Assembly (NCBI RefSeq): GCF_001431525.1
Contig: NZ_LDJH01000002.1
Location: 124,001-188,000, forward strand
Source of the DNA: Stenotrophomonas koreensis
Lineage (GTDB): Bacteria; Pseudomonadota; Gammaproteobacteria; Xanthomonadales; Xanthomonadaceae
Direction: 5' to 3'
DNA length: 64,000 nt
Positions within the stretch are counted from its first letter, which is position 1. The number at the start of each line of letters is the position of its first letter. The translations under genes and the position numbers were made by a program. The notes beneath the pieces are model-generated. The model ran no database searches, had not been told where the DNA came from, and was given only the letters and a program-made list of their open reading frames with translations. This document shows, piece by piece, positions 10,053 through 17,227 of the stretch.

Positions 10053-10079
10053 GGCTGCCTTCGGGTGGCCTTTTTCTTT
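10053..10079 (+). terminator. Intrinsic terminator of tRNA-Lys, prophage-supplied
   Basis: GGCTGCC (10053-10059), TTCG tetraloop, GGTGGCC (10064-10070), then TTTTTCTTT. The 7-bp stem has two G-T pairs. It lies inside the prophage, so it replaces the chromosomal terminator now found after attR. Confidence 0.8.
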
Positions 10080-10101
10080 GCCTCCGTAATTGCCTCCGTA
10101 A
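10078..10101 (+). repeat. Tandem 12-bp repeat, candidate integrase arm sites (left)
   Basis: TTGCCTCCGTAA occurs twice head to tail (10078-10089, 10090-10101) between attL and the integrase stop. The core CTCCGTAA recurs near the right att (44124, 44177). Position and repetition fit arm-type binding sites of a tyrosine recombinase; that role is inferred. Confidence 0.5.
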
Positions 10102-10102
10102 T

Positions 10103-11248
10103 TCAGGGCTGTGAGCCGGATGGTTTTACGCGCGGCTTTGATTTGTCGTACACCTTCATCATCGCATCGGACACGCCCAGCGCATCCTGCCGCTCGGCCT
10201 TGTTGCCGGCCGCATCCGTGCCGCCCTTGCGCTTCAAATCGTGCAGGCTGAAACGCTCGTCTGCAGTGATTACGCCATCGGCAATCGCGCGCCGAATCAG
10301 TCGCTGCCAGGCCGAGTCAAGGCCGTGCTTGGTCAGCGGTTCGCCACCTTCGGCGAGGAATACGCGGCGATCCTCTGGCCGCATCGCGACCGGCAGCCGC
10401 CGGGCCTGGACGATGGCCGCCCGCTGCGCCAGCGCCGCATCCCACGCGGCCCGCAGCCTCTCATCCCACAGCACCACACTATCCCGCGACCCCTTGCGCC
10501 GGTTTGTGACCAGGCCATCGACCGTGGCCGCCGCCTCAGTCAGGGTTAGCGTCTCGATGCCGCGCAGCCGGCACAGATAGCCCAGCTCCATCACGATCCA
10601 CAGGTAGGGCGCGACGCTGCCAGGGGTACGCGCAGTCAGTTGCCCGCCCTGCTTGGCGAGCGACAGAACCCGGTCATAAGCGGCCGTGGTGGGCAGGCGC
10701 TGGCGCGGGCGCTCCTTGGCCTGCTCAAGGCCCTGGGCAGGGTTTGCCGAAATCAGCCCACGGTTCAAGCCCCAGCGGAACACGATCGACGCATACCGTT
10801 TGACCTGGTTGGCCTTCGTCGGCGTGCCTTCTGATTCGATCCGATCCACCAGGCGCTGCAGGTGGTGCGTGCGCAGCTTGTCGGCCACCAGCTCGCCAAC
10901 TGCGCCTCCCGATGCCGTGCGCTGTGCCAGGAGTACGTCGCGGGCGTAGCTGTACGCCTTCTTTGTGCCATCGGCCAGATTCCTGAACTTCGGGCTGTCC
11001 TGGTACTGGGCGCACAGCCACGCAACGGTGCCACGCCCGTCTGGCGCTCGCCTGTCCGCGATCTGGTGCAGGTCGGAAAGCCGCGCCTGCGGGCCGGCCA
11101 CGGTTTTGCGTTTCTTCCTGCCGGCCACCTCTTCGAACACATACCACCGGCCAAGGCCGCTGGCGTCCCAGTAGACGCCAGTCGGCAGCTTGGTGACATC
11201 GATGTGCTCGGGCATGCCGGGCTGCTGCTTGCGTGGACGGGGGCTCAT
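10103..11248 (-). CDS. int: Phage tyrosine-type integrase
   Basis: Catalyses integration and, with an excision factor, excision at tRNA-Lys. 381 aa with an N-terminal DNA-binding region, a core-binding SAM-like domain (about residues 70-170) and a C-terminal catalytic domain. Visible active-site elements: Arg in LCRLRGIET, His in LHDLKRKGGTDA (the box-II second Arg position reads Lys or Arg in KRK) and the nucleophile Tyr in MMKVYDKS near the C-terminus. The gene is transcribed toward attL and ends 58 nt from it. It is the last gene of the leftward operon; its ATG overlaps the preceding stop. Confidence 0.93.
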   Translation of the reverse strand: MSPRPRKQQPGMPEHIDVTKLPTGVYWDASGLGRWYVFEEVAGRKKRKTVAGPQARLSDLHQIADRRAPDGRGTVAWLCAQYQDSPKFRNLADGTKKAYSYARDVLLAQRTASGGAVGELVADKLRTHHLQRLVDRIESEGTPTKANQVKRYASIVFRWGLNRGLISANPAQGLEQAKERPRQRLPTTAAYDRVLSLAKQGGQLTARTPGSVAPYLWIVMELGYLCRLRGIETLTLTEAAATVDGLVTNRRKGSRDSVVLWDERLRAAWDAALAQRAAIVQARRLPVAMRPEDRRVFLAEGGEPLTKHGLDSAWQRLIRRAIADGVITADERFSLHDLKRKGGTDAAGNKAERQDALGVSDAMMKVYDKSKPRVKPSGSQP

Positions 11249-11469
11249 ATCAGCTCGGCCGGGTATGACTCGGTGGATGCTGCGCTGCCTATGCCCAGCG
11301 CAGCGTCAAGGGCCGTCATGGTCGTCCACACGCCGCCTTGTCCGTCGTACTGGATCCGGATGCCCGACTTGCGCGCCCAGCGCTCGACAGTGGCCAGGCG
11401 CGGTGCCGGCCCATCCGGGCGGCACAGTTTCTGCAGCTCTGGATAGCTGACGATTCCGGGGGCGGTCAT
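11245..11469 (-). CDS. Small putative excisionase-like protein
   Basis: 74-aa protein with a segment LATVERWARKSGIRIQYDGQGGVWTT that looks like a MerR/DUF4224-type DNA-binding fold used by small phage excisionases. Its stop overlaps the integrase start by 4 nt and its ATG (11469) overlaps the preceding stop. Location directly upstream of int is typical for xis. No firm family match can be stated, so the excision role is inference. Confidence 0.55.
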   Translation of the reverse strand: MTAPGIVSYPELQKLCRPDGPAPRLATVERWARKSGIRIQYDGQGGVWTTMTALDAALGIGSAASTESYPAELI

Positions 11470-11744
11470 CACTCCACCCCGATGGCCAGCGGCTTGGCCT
11501 GGCCGGACTTGTCCACGGCAGACAGACCCTGCACAAACGCGACCGGCAGCACACTGGTTTCGTGCATCACCTTGGCCGCGTCAATGGCCGTGCGCTGCAG
11601 TGATGTCCACTCGCGCGCGATATTGGCGATGGCGCTTGCCCGCTTGATTTCGGCCTCCAGCGCCTCGGTCTGCATCCCCTCATCGCCCAGGCGCTCAAGC
11701 TGCGCCATCAGGTGATCTGCCACGTCTGTTGCCCTGTTCTTCAT
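11469..11744 (-). CDS. Hypothetical phage protein, helical
   Basis: 91 aa, charged and mostly helical by composition (DVADHLMAQLERLGDEGMQTEALEAEIKRA). It overlaps its neighbours on both sides through TGATG/ATGA junctions, which supports it being translated. I do not recognise a function. Confidence 0.65.
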   Translation of the reverse strand: MKNRATDVADHLMAQLERLGDEGMQTEALEAEIKRASAIANIAREWTSLQRTAIDAAKVMHETSVLPVAFVQGLSAVDKSGQAKPLAIGVE

Positions 11745-12418
11745 GCCGTTTCCTCCAGTTTCTTGATTCGATTGCCGATCTTTCTGGCCAGTGCGCCGCG
11801 GAGCTGGAAAACCCTCGCGACCTCTGGCGGGAAGTTCACCCAGTAGCTATTCCGGCGCATCATTTCGGCGCGGGTGAGCAGCTCAATGTCGTCAACGCTG
11901 ATTGCGCCAGGATCGACAGATGACCGGCCTTCCTTGAATGTCGCGACCATGCCGGCCGGCACTTCGCCGTGATGCTCGGTCCAGACCGCAAGCGGGGCCG
12001 AAACCCAGCGTTCAGGGCCAATGCGCTTTTCCAGGACGCCTCGTTGCAGCCGCCAATTTCCCATGCGGCGATATGTCGATCCCTCAGCCACAACGCCACG
12101 GGCGGCGTGATATGCCTCGGTCTTTGACAGGCCGAGCATGTTGGCCCGCCGGTAGACGGAGTTCACCGTCCGTGCGAGCGCCGCAGCCACCGCCACAGTT
12201 GACTCGTGCGGGTAGCGAGCCTCGAGAACGGCATCCTCGTCGGCGGTCCACCGCCTCGGCTTTATTGCAGGCGGCTTTGCGTGGACAACCGCGATCCCGT
12301 GTTCGGTAGCCAGCCGGCGCGCCGTGCGCCGGGTGATGCCAGCTTCGGTGGCGATGTGCGAGATGCACAGGCCTCTCGACGCGAGGTCGCGGATGCGCTC
12401 GATGATGCGAACGTGCAT
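11741..12418 (-). CDS. HTH protein with degenerate HNH-type C-terminal module
   Basis: 225 aa. The N-terminus has a resolvase-like helix-turn-helix (SHIATEAGITRRTARRLATEHG), followed by a Myb-like segment (RRWTADEDAVLEARYPHES near residue 57). The C-terminal third (TEHHGEVPAGMVATFKEG, then IELLTRAEMMRRNSYW) matches the layout of phage HNH endonuclease modules, but the central DNA-binding core is reduced. A GTG at 12421 is an alternative start. Possible DNA-binding regulator or relic homing nuclease; function not established. Confidence 0.65.
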   Translation of the reverse strand: MHVRIIERIRDLASRGLCISHIATEAGITRRTARRLATEHGIAVVHAKPPAIKPRRWTADEDAVLEARYPHESTVAVAAALARTVNSVYRRANMLGLSKTEAYHAARGVVAEGSTYRRMGNWRLQRGVLEKRIGPERWVSAPLAVWTEHHGEVPAGMVATFKEGRSSVDPGAISVDDIELLTRAEMMRRNSYWVNFPPEVARVFQLRGALARKIGNRIKKLEETA

Positions 12419-12627
12419 CACCGGCCACCACCGGAGATCATGCGCATCGGCACCGGCCCGGCTGGCCGCCCATCCAGCGCAACGACCTGCTGCACCCCTG
12501 CCACCGCGGTGGGCAGGCGTCCGGTTTCGTCCAGTACGCGGATGGCGTCGATTTCCGCCGATACCCGCGCACCGGCGATGCCCGAAATGGCCGCCAACCG
12601 CTCCCGTACTTCGATGATGTCAGTCAT
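12418..12627 (-). CDS. Hypothetical small phage protein
   Basis: 69 aa starting [19 protein letters not shown]. It overlaps its neighbours by stop/start junctions in the leftward operon. No recognised domain. Confidence 0.55.
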   Translation of the reverse strand: MTDIIEVRERLAAISGIAGARVSAEIDAIRVLDETGRLPTAVAGVQQVVALDGRPAGPVPMRMISGGGR

Positions 12628-12824
12628 GTTCCATTCCTCGTCATGCCGGCCAGTCGCTCCAGGCGCTCGGCTTCGGCGATGTAGTTGTCGTGGCGCTCTT
12701 GCGCCGTGAAGAACTGGTTGTCGCCCTGGGCCAGTGCGGCATCAGCGGCGATGCGATAGGCCCGTGCCCTGCGCGCCGGGTCATCGCGGAAGATGTCCAA
12801 CTGCTCAGAACGGAATTTCGTCAT
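12624..12824 (-). CDS. Hypothetical small helical protein (paralogue of 13227-13418)
   Basis: 66 aa from ATG 12824, which lies inside the 3' end of ssb by 20 nt. A longer open frame upstream is only the shadow of ssb. The C-terminal [14 protein letters not shown] resembles [14 protein letters not shown] in the gene on the other side of ssb, so the two may be a duplicated pair. Function unknown. Confidence 0.6.
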   Translation of the reverse strand: MTKFRSEQLDIFRDDPARRARAYRIAADAALAQGDNQFFTAQERHDNYIAEAERLERLAGMTRNGT

Positions 12825-13251
12825 CGGCGAAGTCATCCATGGCCTGGCTGGCGGATGGCGCGGCCTGCTGCTGCCGCTGCGGGCGCTCCTGCTGGCGCGG
12901 CGCACTCTGGCCATCGCCGCGACCGCCAAGCATCTGCATTTCGTTTGCGATGATGTCGGTGGTGTATTTCTCGATGCCGTCCTGGCCGGTGAATTTGTCG
13001 TACCGGATCGAACCCTCGACGTAGACCGAGCTGCCCTTTTTAAGGTACTCGCCGGCGATCTCGCCCAGCTTCCCGAAGAACACCACGCGGTGCCATTCGG
13101 TGCGCTCCTGCTGGTTGCCATCACGGTCCTTGCGCACAGAGGTTGTGGCCAGGCTGCAGCGGGTGATGGCCATGCCGCCCTGCGTGTACTTCACTTCCGG
13201 GTCATTGCCGAGATTTCCGACCAGGATCACCTTGTTGATGCCGCGTGCCAT
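12805..13251 (-). CDS. ssb: Single-stranded DNA-binding protein
   Basis: 148-aa OB-fold SSB. N-terminus [20 protein letters not shown], central [21 protein letters not shown] and the acidic C-terminal tip DDEIPF that recruits partner proteins are all typical. Strong ribosome site AAGGAG 8 nt before ATG. Phage copy, placed next to the YqaJ-type exonuclease as part of a recombination or replication set. Confidence 0.95.
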   Translation of the reverse strand: MARGINKVILVGNLGNDPEVKYTQGGMAITRCSLATTSVRKDRDGNQQERTEWHRVVFFGKLGEIAGEYLKKGSSVYVEGSIRYDKFTGQDGIEKYTTDIIANEMQMLGGRGDGQSAPRQQERPQRQQQAAPSASQAMDDFADDEIPF

Positions 13252-13418
13252 GCTTGCTCCTTGTTTGCCAGGCGCATCAGCCGTTCGGCCTCTGCGCGGT
13301 AGATTTCGTATGTCTCCGGGTCGCCCCGAAGCTGTGCGGCCGTTGCGGCCTGTTGATTCATCGCGGCCAGCTCGGCCAGGTCGTCAAGCAGGTCTAGCTG
13401 GCCGGGAAGGGGTTCCAT
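13227..13418 (-). CDS. Hypothetical small helical protein (paralogue of 12624-12824)
   Basis: 63 aa, acidic and Ala-rich ([20 protein letters not shown]), with [14 protein letters not shown] near the C-terminus. It overlaps the exonuclease gene at one end and ssb at the other by about 25 nt. Function unknown. Confidence 0.6.
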   Translation of the reverse strand: MEPLPGQLDLLDDLAELAAMNQQAATAAQLRGDPETYEIYRAEAERLMRLANKEQAWHAASTR

Positions 13419-14068
13419 GCAGTCCTGGCCATTGCTGCGCTAACGATTTCCTGCACGTCGTCTTCCATCAGCAGGCAGGCTTCCTCCAGCCGAGCGATGT
13501 ATTCGTCATCACGCGGCACTCGCTGTATGTAGAGCCGCAGGTCAGGCCCGAAGTCCGGGTGGTAGCTGACGAAATCCCACCACTGCCGGCCCGTCACCCA
13601 CAGCCCGCCCTGGATCTGCTCGATGTGCTCCGGCGGCAGGCCGGTGAGCAGGGTCTGCAAATGCACCTCGCTCGACTCGGGCGATTTGATTTCGCCGCCG
13701 CCGTCATCGCCGACGAGGAAGTCGGGCGATGCGCCGATGAAATCGTGCACCGGGTGCAGGGTGAACTCGGCCAGCTCAACGATCACGCCGGTTTCGGCCT
13801 GATATGCGGCCACGGCTGCCGGCTCGACCGTCTGGCCCCATGCCAGCGCAGCGGCCTTGACCTGCTTGCGCGGCTTGCCAGTCAAGCGCTCGGCTGCCAG
13901 CTGGTGGGCGTAGTTGACCAGGGCCAGCGGCTGCGGCTTCGGCTGGCCCTTGCGCGGGCCAGATTTGAACTCGCCGCGCTCGCGCTCGGTCATCACGTCG
14001 TGCATCCGGCTGGCCGTGATCTTTCCTGCTCGGGCGGCAAACCAATCGTCTGATCGCTGCTCGATCAC
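13394..14068 (-). CDS. YqaJ-type viral exonuclease
   Basis: 224 aa, YqaJ/lambda-exonuclease family of the PD-(D/E)XK superfamily, a 5'-3' exonuclease for phage recombination. Catalytic elements visible: GASPDFLV (Asp) and GGGEIKSP (Glu-x-Lys), then IEQIQGGLWVTGRQWWDFVSY. GTG start at 14068 overlaps the preceding stop. It would act with a strand-annealing protein; the neighbouring 14065-14913 product is the candidate. Confidence 0.9.
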   Translation of the reverse strand: MIEQRSDDWFAARAGKITASRMHDVMTERERGEFKSGPRKGQPKPQPLALVNYAHQLAAERLTGKPRKQVKAAALAWGQTVEPAAVAAYQAETGVIVELAEFTLHPVHDFIGASPDFLVGDDGGGEIKSPESSEVHLQTLLTGLPPEHIEQIQGGLWVTGRQWWDFVSYHPDFGPDLRLYIQRVPRDDEYIARLEEACLLMEDDVQEIVSAAMARTAWNPFPAS

Positions 14069-14913
14069 GGCTGCACCTCGGCATTTTCCGCGCCAGCATT
14101 CTCGGCAATGGCCTGATACTCGGGCAGCAGGTCAGCCACCAGGGCGCGGCGCTGCTTCGGCCATGCTGCCCACATCTCGCGGAAGGCCTGCACTCCGTCC
14201 TTCGCCACGGCGCGGGCTTCGTTGTCAGCGGCGTCGCGCTCCGGGCCGGTCGGGATGGTTTGCTGCACAGCCGCAGCGGCTACATTGCTGGCAGGGCCAG
14301 CAGTGCGCCCAACAATCTCGGCCACCACTTCCTCCGGCAGGTCTTCAATGTCCTGGGTGAATATGTCGCTGGCGGCAGTGGCGGTGATCACCGCATCGAC
14401 CTGCGCGCGCTTCTTGGCCATCTTGAGGATGGTGTTGGCCACATCGGCCGGATTGGTTCGCACCTGTTTGACCTGCTCGACGCGCCCCTGGTACTTGCTG
14501 AACTTGATGCGTCGGCGATTTTCTGGCGTGGCTTCGAATTCCTCGTCGCACACGGCCCGGCGCCAGCTGTACTTTTCTTCTGCGCTGCTGCATTCGCCGA
14601 TTCCGGCACCAACGAACGCGCCGCCTGGCGACAGCAGGTTCACGGTCACGCGATAGGCGATCTCGCCGTTGCGGGACAGGTCTTCCACCTCCGGCTTGGC
14701 CGCCAGGCGGAACGTGGCCATCAGTTTTTCGGCGCCAGCCTTGTAAAGGCTCTTCGATTGGGTTCCTGGGATCTTTCCGTAGTGGGTCCCGTCCTTCATT
14801 ACCTCCAGCATTACGTCCTGCATCAGGTTGACCTGCGCACGGATGTCGGCGGCGGTGAGCGAGCGGGAGCCGTAGGCCTCAACCGCTGGCTGAAATGCGA
14901 CTACCTGGTTCAT
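14065..14913 (-). CDS. Conserved phage protein next to the exonuclease
   Basis: 282 aa from ATG 14913 with GGAG 7 nt upstream; the longer frame to 15003 lacks a ribosome site. Features: DVMLEVMKDGTHYGKIPGTQ near residue 35, KAGAEKLMATFRLA, and ILKMAKKRAQVDAVITATAAS with SDIFTQDIEDLP. I recall this pattern from many phage and plasmid proteins usually left as hypothetical. Its place next to a YqaJ nuclease and SSB suggests a strand-annealing or recombination mediator role, which is inference. Confidence 0.7.
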   Translation of the reverse strand: MNQVVAFQPAVEAYGSRSLTAADIRAQVNLMQDVMLEVMKDGTHYGKIPGTQSKSLYKAGAEKLMATFRLAAKPEVEDLSRNGEIAYRVTVNLLSPGGAFVGAGIGECSSAEEKYSWRRAVCDEEFEATPENRRRIKFSKYQGRVEQVKQVRTNPADVANTILKMAKKRAQVDAVITATAASDIFTQDIEDLPEEVVAEIVGRTAGPASNVAAAAVQQTIPTGPERDAADNEARAVAKDGVQAFREMWAAWPKQRRALVADLLPEYQAIAENAGAENAEVQP

Positions 14914-15076
14914 GTCTTTCTCCTTGGGTATGGATGCCGGTGCGTCATGGCCGCCGGCTCGGCCGTCCTCCTGCACTTCCTGTGCTGGCGTGACGCTCGC
15001 CACCCGTTTGGGCTGTAGGTGCCGGATTTGGGGAGCCCGTCCGGCGCGGGATTGCGGCAGGGGAGGCCGCGGGGAT

Positions 15077-15331
15077 TCAGTGGTTGTCAGACCACGTCCG
15101 CTCGGGCCATGCGGCGTTGCTGTACATCCGCAGCTGCCGGCGCTTGGCGCGCTGGCGCAGGGCCACGGCGCGCCAGCGGCGCAGGATCAGCCACGCAAAC
15201 AGCAGGGCCAGCGCGATCAGGGCCACGACAACGCTGTGCGCGTCCACGCGGTAGGCAGTGCTGCCGACCGATGCACAGAAGCCAATGCCGGCGGCGTAGA
15301 GCATGAAGGCGAGGGCGTCGGCGGGCTTCAT
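15077..15331 (-). CDS. Small membrane protein
   Basis: 84 aa with two hydrophobic helices (about residues 6-24 and 32-52: VVVALIALALLFAWLIL), then a basic tail RRWRAVALRQRAKRRQL. The start overlaps the stop of the gene upstream. Function unknown. The 163 nt between its stop and the next gene holds no recognisable gene. Confidence 0.55.
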   Translation of the reverse strand: MKPADALAFMLYAAGIGFCASVGSTAYRVDAHSVVVALIALALLFAWLILRRWRAVALRQRAKRRQLRMYSNAAWPERTWSDNH

Positions 15332-15639
15332 GCTTCACCCCTGGCCTTGGCGATGGCGGCACGGGCCTTCTCGGCGAATTCAACAGGAGATGCGCACGTA
15401 TCCCAGCAGGCCACGAAGCCCTCCAGCGTCTCCAGTAACTCCGGCGCGGCTGCGATCAGGCGGGCGTTGGCTTCAACTGGATATCCCTCGGCACCATCGT
15501 GATGCCACCCCTTGTGGATTGTGGCGAGCGACTTGTCACCGGCCACGGTGCCGCCGTTTTGGTACAGATCCTTCGGGTCCCGGCGCCAGACATTTCCATT
15601 GCCGTCATGGAACCACGGCCCCGGCGTGTGCTTACTCAT
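15328..15639 (-). CDS. Hypothetical phage protein (KHTPGPW type)
   Basis: 103 aa with the widespread phage signature KHTPGPWFHDGNG at the N-terminus and EANARLIAAAPELLETLEG in the second half. I chose the second of two adjacent ATG codons because AGGAG lies 7 nt upstream; 15642 is equally possible. Function unknown; common in early regions of temperate phages. Confidence 0.75.
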   Translation of the reverse strand: MSKHTPGPWFHDGNGNVWRRDPKDLYQNGGTVAGDKSLATIHKGWHHDGAEGYPVEANARLIAAAPELLETLEGFVACWDTCASPVEFAEKARAAIAKARGEA

Positions 15640-15814
15640 CATCCTTCTCCTGTTTCTTGTTGTGATGGGTGTTGTTCGGCTGGGATGCGGCCGGCGCGCT
15701 CATTTCGGCGATGTAGGCGGCGCGGTGGGCGGCCAGCTCTGCGATGCGCAGCGGCACGACGTAAACGGCAAGCGCGATCGTCAGCGTCCAGGCGATTCGT
15801 TCGGCGCGGCTCAT
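15632..15814 (-). CDS. Small single-pass membrane protein
   Basis: 60 aa with one hydrophobic helix (IAWTLTIALAVYVVPL) and a charged, Asn/Lys/Asp/Glu-rich tail. Overlaps both neighbours by 4-8 nt. A parallel frame (15639-15821) gives an Arg-rich product and is rejected as a shadow. Confidence 0.5.
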   Translation of the reverse strand: MSRAERIAWTLTIALAVYVVPLRIAELAAHRAAYIAEMSAPAASQPNNTHHNKKQEKDDE

Positions 15815-16038
15815 GCGCCACCTACCGCGTCGGCCAGGGCGGCGCGCAGCTGGTCGGCCGGCTCGCCCTGCAGGAACAGCAGCGCGGTTTCAGCCGCGTT
15901 GGTCAGCCGGGCCATGCTGGCAACGGCGCGGCGGGCTTGCTGCAGGCTGGACGACAGCGCGAGGGAGTCCCCGGCATCGATAGCCATCTGCTCCACGTCG
16001 ATCACATGCGCGTGCAGCGCGTCGATAACCCGGCTCAT
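15811..16038 (-). CDS. Hypothetical helical phage protein
   Basis: 75 aa, Ala/Leu-rich, probably all helical (DVEQMAIDAGDSLALSSSLQQARRA). ATGA overlaps at both ends place it in the leftward operon. Function unknown. Confidence 0.55.
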   Translation of the reverse strand: MSRVIDALHAHVIDVEQMAIDAGDSLALSSSLQQARRAVASMARLTNAAETALLFLQGEPADQLRAALADAVGGA

Positions 16039-16394
16039 GCGGCACCCCGCAGCTGCAGCGAGGCTGCAATGGGCGTGTGGCGGTAGATCAGGCTCTGGAC
16101 TGCCTCGTCCACTTCGCAGCGGCGGGCGTCCTGCAGTCGATCGATTTCGCGGGCGAGGTGTTCGGCAACCTCGCGGCGCAGGATGCGGCCGGCCTGTGCG
16201 TCATCGCCGGATGCCAGGGCGGCTGTTACTTCGGCCTCCCAGCTCATCGGGTTTTCGCCCAGTGCCTCGCCGACAAACGACGGCAGCGCGATCAGTGCCG
16301 GAATAGCGGCGGCGATGGCTTCATTGCGGCGCTCGGTGAGCGCTTCTTCCTGCCCGCAGGTGAAGCAGCCGCAGTTGGCGTGGTAGCTGTGCAT
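16035..16394 (-). CDS. Hypothetical phage protein with N-terminal CxCxxC
   Basis: 119 aa. The N-terminus HANCGCFTCGQEEAL carries three Cys and two His that could bind a metal; the rest is helical and acidic. Overlaps the next gene by 4 nt. Function unknown. Confidence 0.6.
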   Translation of the reverse strand: MHSYHANCGCFTCGQEEALTERRNEAIAAAIPALIALPSFVGEALGENPMSWEAEVTAALASGDDAQAGRILRREVAEHLAREIDRLQDARRCEVDEAVQSLIYRHTPIAASLQLRGAA

Positions 16395-16397
16395 GGC

Positions 16398-16565
16398 TCA
16401 GCCCTCCCCGGCGACGAGGGTCGCGGCGATTTCATCGATGGTGTTGAAAGCGGCCGCGGCATCGCGGGCCTGCTCGCCGCTGTCATAGATGCCTGAGCGG
16501 GTGCAAACATCGCCGTTCTTGGCAACAACCCACATGGCCTCGGCGATTTCGATTGCTTCGTACAT
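16398..16565 (-). CDS. First gene of the leftward early operon, 55-aa protein
   Basis: A short gene: 55 aa, starting MYEAIEIAEAMWVVAKNGDV and ending LVAGEG. GGAG lies 7 nt upstream of ATG 16565, and the stop is 3 nt from the next start. It follows the predicted pL promoter by about 50 nt. Function unknown. Confidence 0.65.
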   Translation of the reverse strand: MYEAIEIAEAMWVVAKNGDVCTRSGIYDSGEQARDAAAAFNTIDEIAATLVAGEG

Positions 16566-16621
16566 GGCTCGTCTCCCTGCCCCTGTCGGCGGTGTGCCGG
16601 TGTCGTGGGGCGATGGAGCTA

Positions 16622-16640
16622 GTTAAACACAGCGTTTAAT
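16622..16640. promoter_or_regulatory. Repressor operator OL1
   Basis: GTTAAAC-ACAGC-GTTTAAT, a 7-5-7 inverted repeat with one mismatch. It covers the -10 box and part of the spacer of the leftward promoter. It matches the perfect palindrome at 18933-18951. Confidence 0.75.
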
Positions 16641-16650
16641 CGCAAGTCAA
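16622..16650 (-). promoter_or_regulatory. Early leftward promoter (pL-like)
   Basis: On the minus strand, TTGACT (16645-16650) and TTTAAC (16622-16627) are 17 nt apart. The predicted start is about 50 nt upstream of the first leftward gene. The same -35 and an operator-embedded -10 occur at the rightward promoter 2.3 kb away. Confidence 0.7.
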
Positions 16651-16663
16651 CAGGGTGTTTAAT
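16645..16663. promoter_or_regulatory. Repressor operator OL2
   Basis: AGTCAAC-AGGGT-GTTTAAT; one half-site is perfect and the other matches 5 of 7. Its centre is 23 bp from OL1 and it covers the -35 box of the leftward promoter. Confidence 0.6.
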
Positions 16664-16726
16664 ATTTTTCTTCAACTTGCGATCCTGCACCGCACCACCG
16701 GCCCGGAAGATCTGTTCGCCGGGCAC

Positions 16727-16750
16727 AAAAAAGCCCCGCAAGAGCGGGGC
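16727..16750 (-). terminator. Intrinsic terminator after the secreted-protein gene
   Basis: On the minus strand: GCCCCGC (16744-16750 complement), loop TCTT, GCGGGGC, then TTTTTT. Perfect 7-bp stem. It separates the lysogeny genes from the leftward early promoter. Confidence 0.85.
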
Positions 16751-16784
16751 CTTCTTTACTGCTTCGCTGGGTTTCCAGTGGCCG

Positions 16785-17066
16785 TTACGGGTACGACGAA
16801 CGGCGGCGCGGCTGGTTGTACGGGCTACCGGTCGGGTTGCTCGAGGACGGGCGGTACGGGTTCACGGTGCCGCGCTCATTGGTGTACGGGTTGCGGTTGC
16901 CTTGGGTGGAGTAGTTATCCAGCTTGGTGCTGTTGGGCGCGGAGCGGTAGTGGCCCTGCACGTAAGTTCCATCAGAGCGAGTGTGCCCCTGTACATAGGT
17001 CTGGGCAGAAGCAATACCGGAGACAGCCAGGGCAGCCAGAGCGGCTACCAAAAAGCGAACCTTCAT
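16785..17066 (-). CDS. Small secreted protein, Tyr/Asn/Arg-rich
   Basis: 93 aa from the ATG at 17066, six nt after AAGGA. Signal peptide VRFLVAALAALAVSGIASAQ, then a repetitive mature part (TYVQGHTRSDGTYVQGHYRS) and a basic Ser/Pro/Arg C-terminus. It is the last gene on the repressor strand before a strong terminator, so it may be expressed in the lysogen. I recall similar unannotated proteins in Xanthomonadaceae; function unknown. Confidence 0.75.
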   Translation of the reverse strand: MKVRFLVAALAALAVSGIASAQTYVQGHTRSDGTYVQGHYRSAPNSTKLDNYSTQGNRNPYTNERGTVNPYRPSSSNPTGSPYNQPRRRSSYP

Positions 17067-17195
17067 GTTCATTCCTTGATTGGTGAAGATGGGCAGAGTG
17101 TTGCCCGGGGCTATCTTTGCATGTATCGGGCGTGAATTGTGACGTCTGTCACTAAGCTGGATGGGGCATGCTTGCAAACCGACTTTGGCTGCCAT

Positions 17196-17217
17196 AAAAA
17201 ACCCCGCCGGAGCGGGG
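17196..17217 (-). terminator. Intrinsic terminator after the coiled-coil membrane gene
   Basis: On the minus strand: CCCCGC/GCGGGG 6-bp stem (17202-17217) with a 4-nt loop, followed by TTTTTT. Sits 10 nt after the stop at 17228. Confidence 0.85.
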
Positions 17218-17227
17218 TGTGTGGCGC

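Noticed and set aside
12825-13124. N-terminal extension of the 66-aa protein within ssb
   Set aside because: The extra residues are only the shadow frame of ssb; ATG 12824 gives a compact protein.
15639-15821. Parallel minus-strand frame overlapping the small membrane protein
   Set aside because: Arg/His-rich product without hydrophobic helix; the 15632-15814 frame has proper overlaps with both neighbours.
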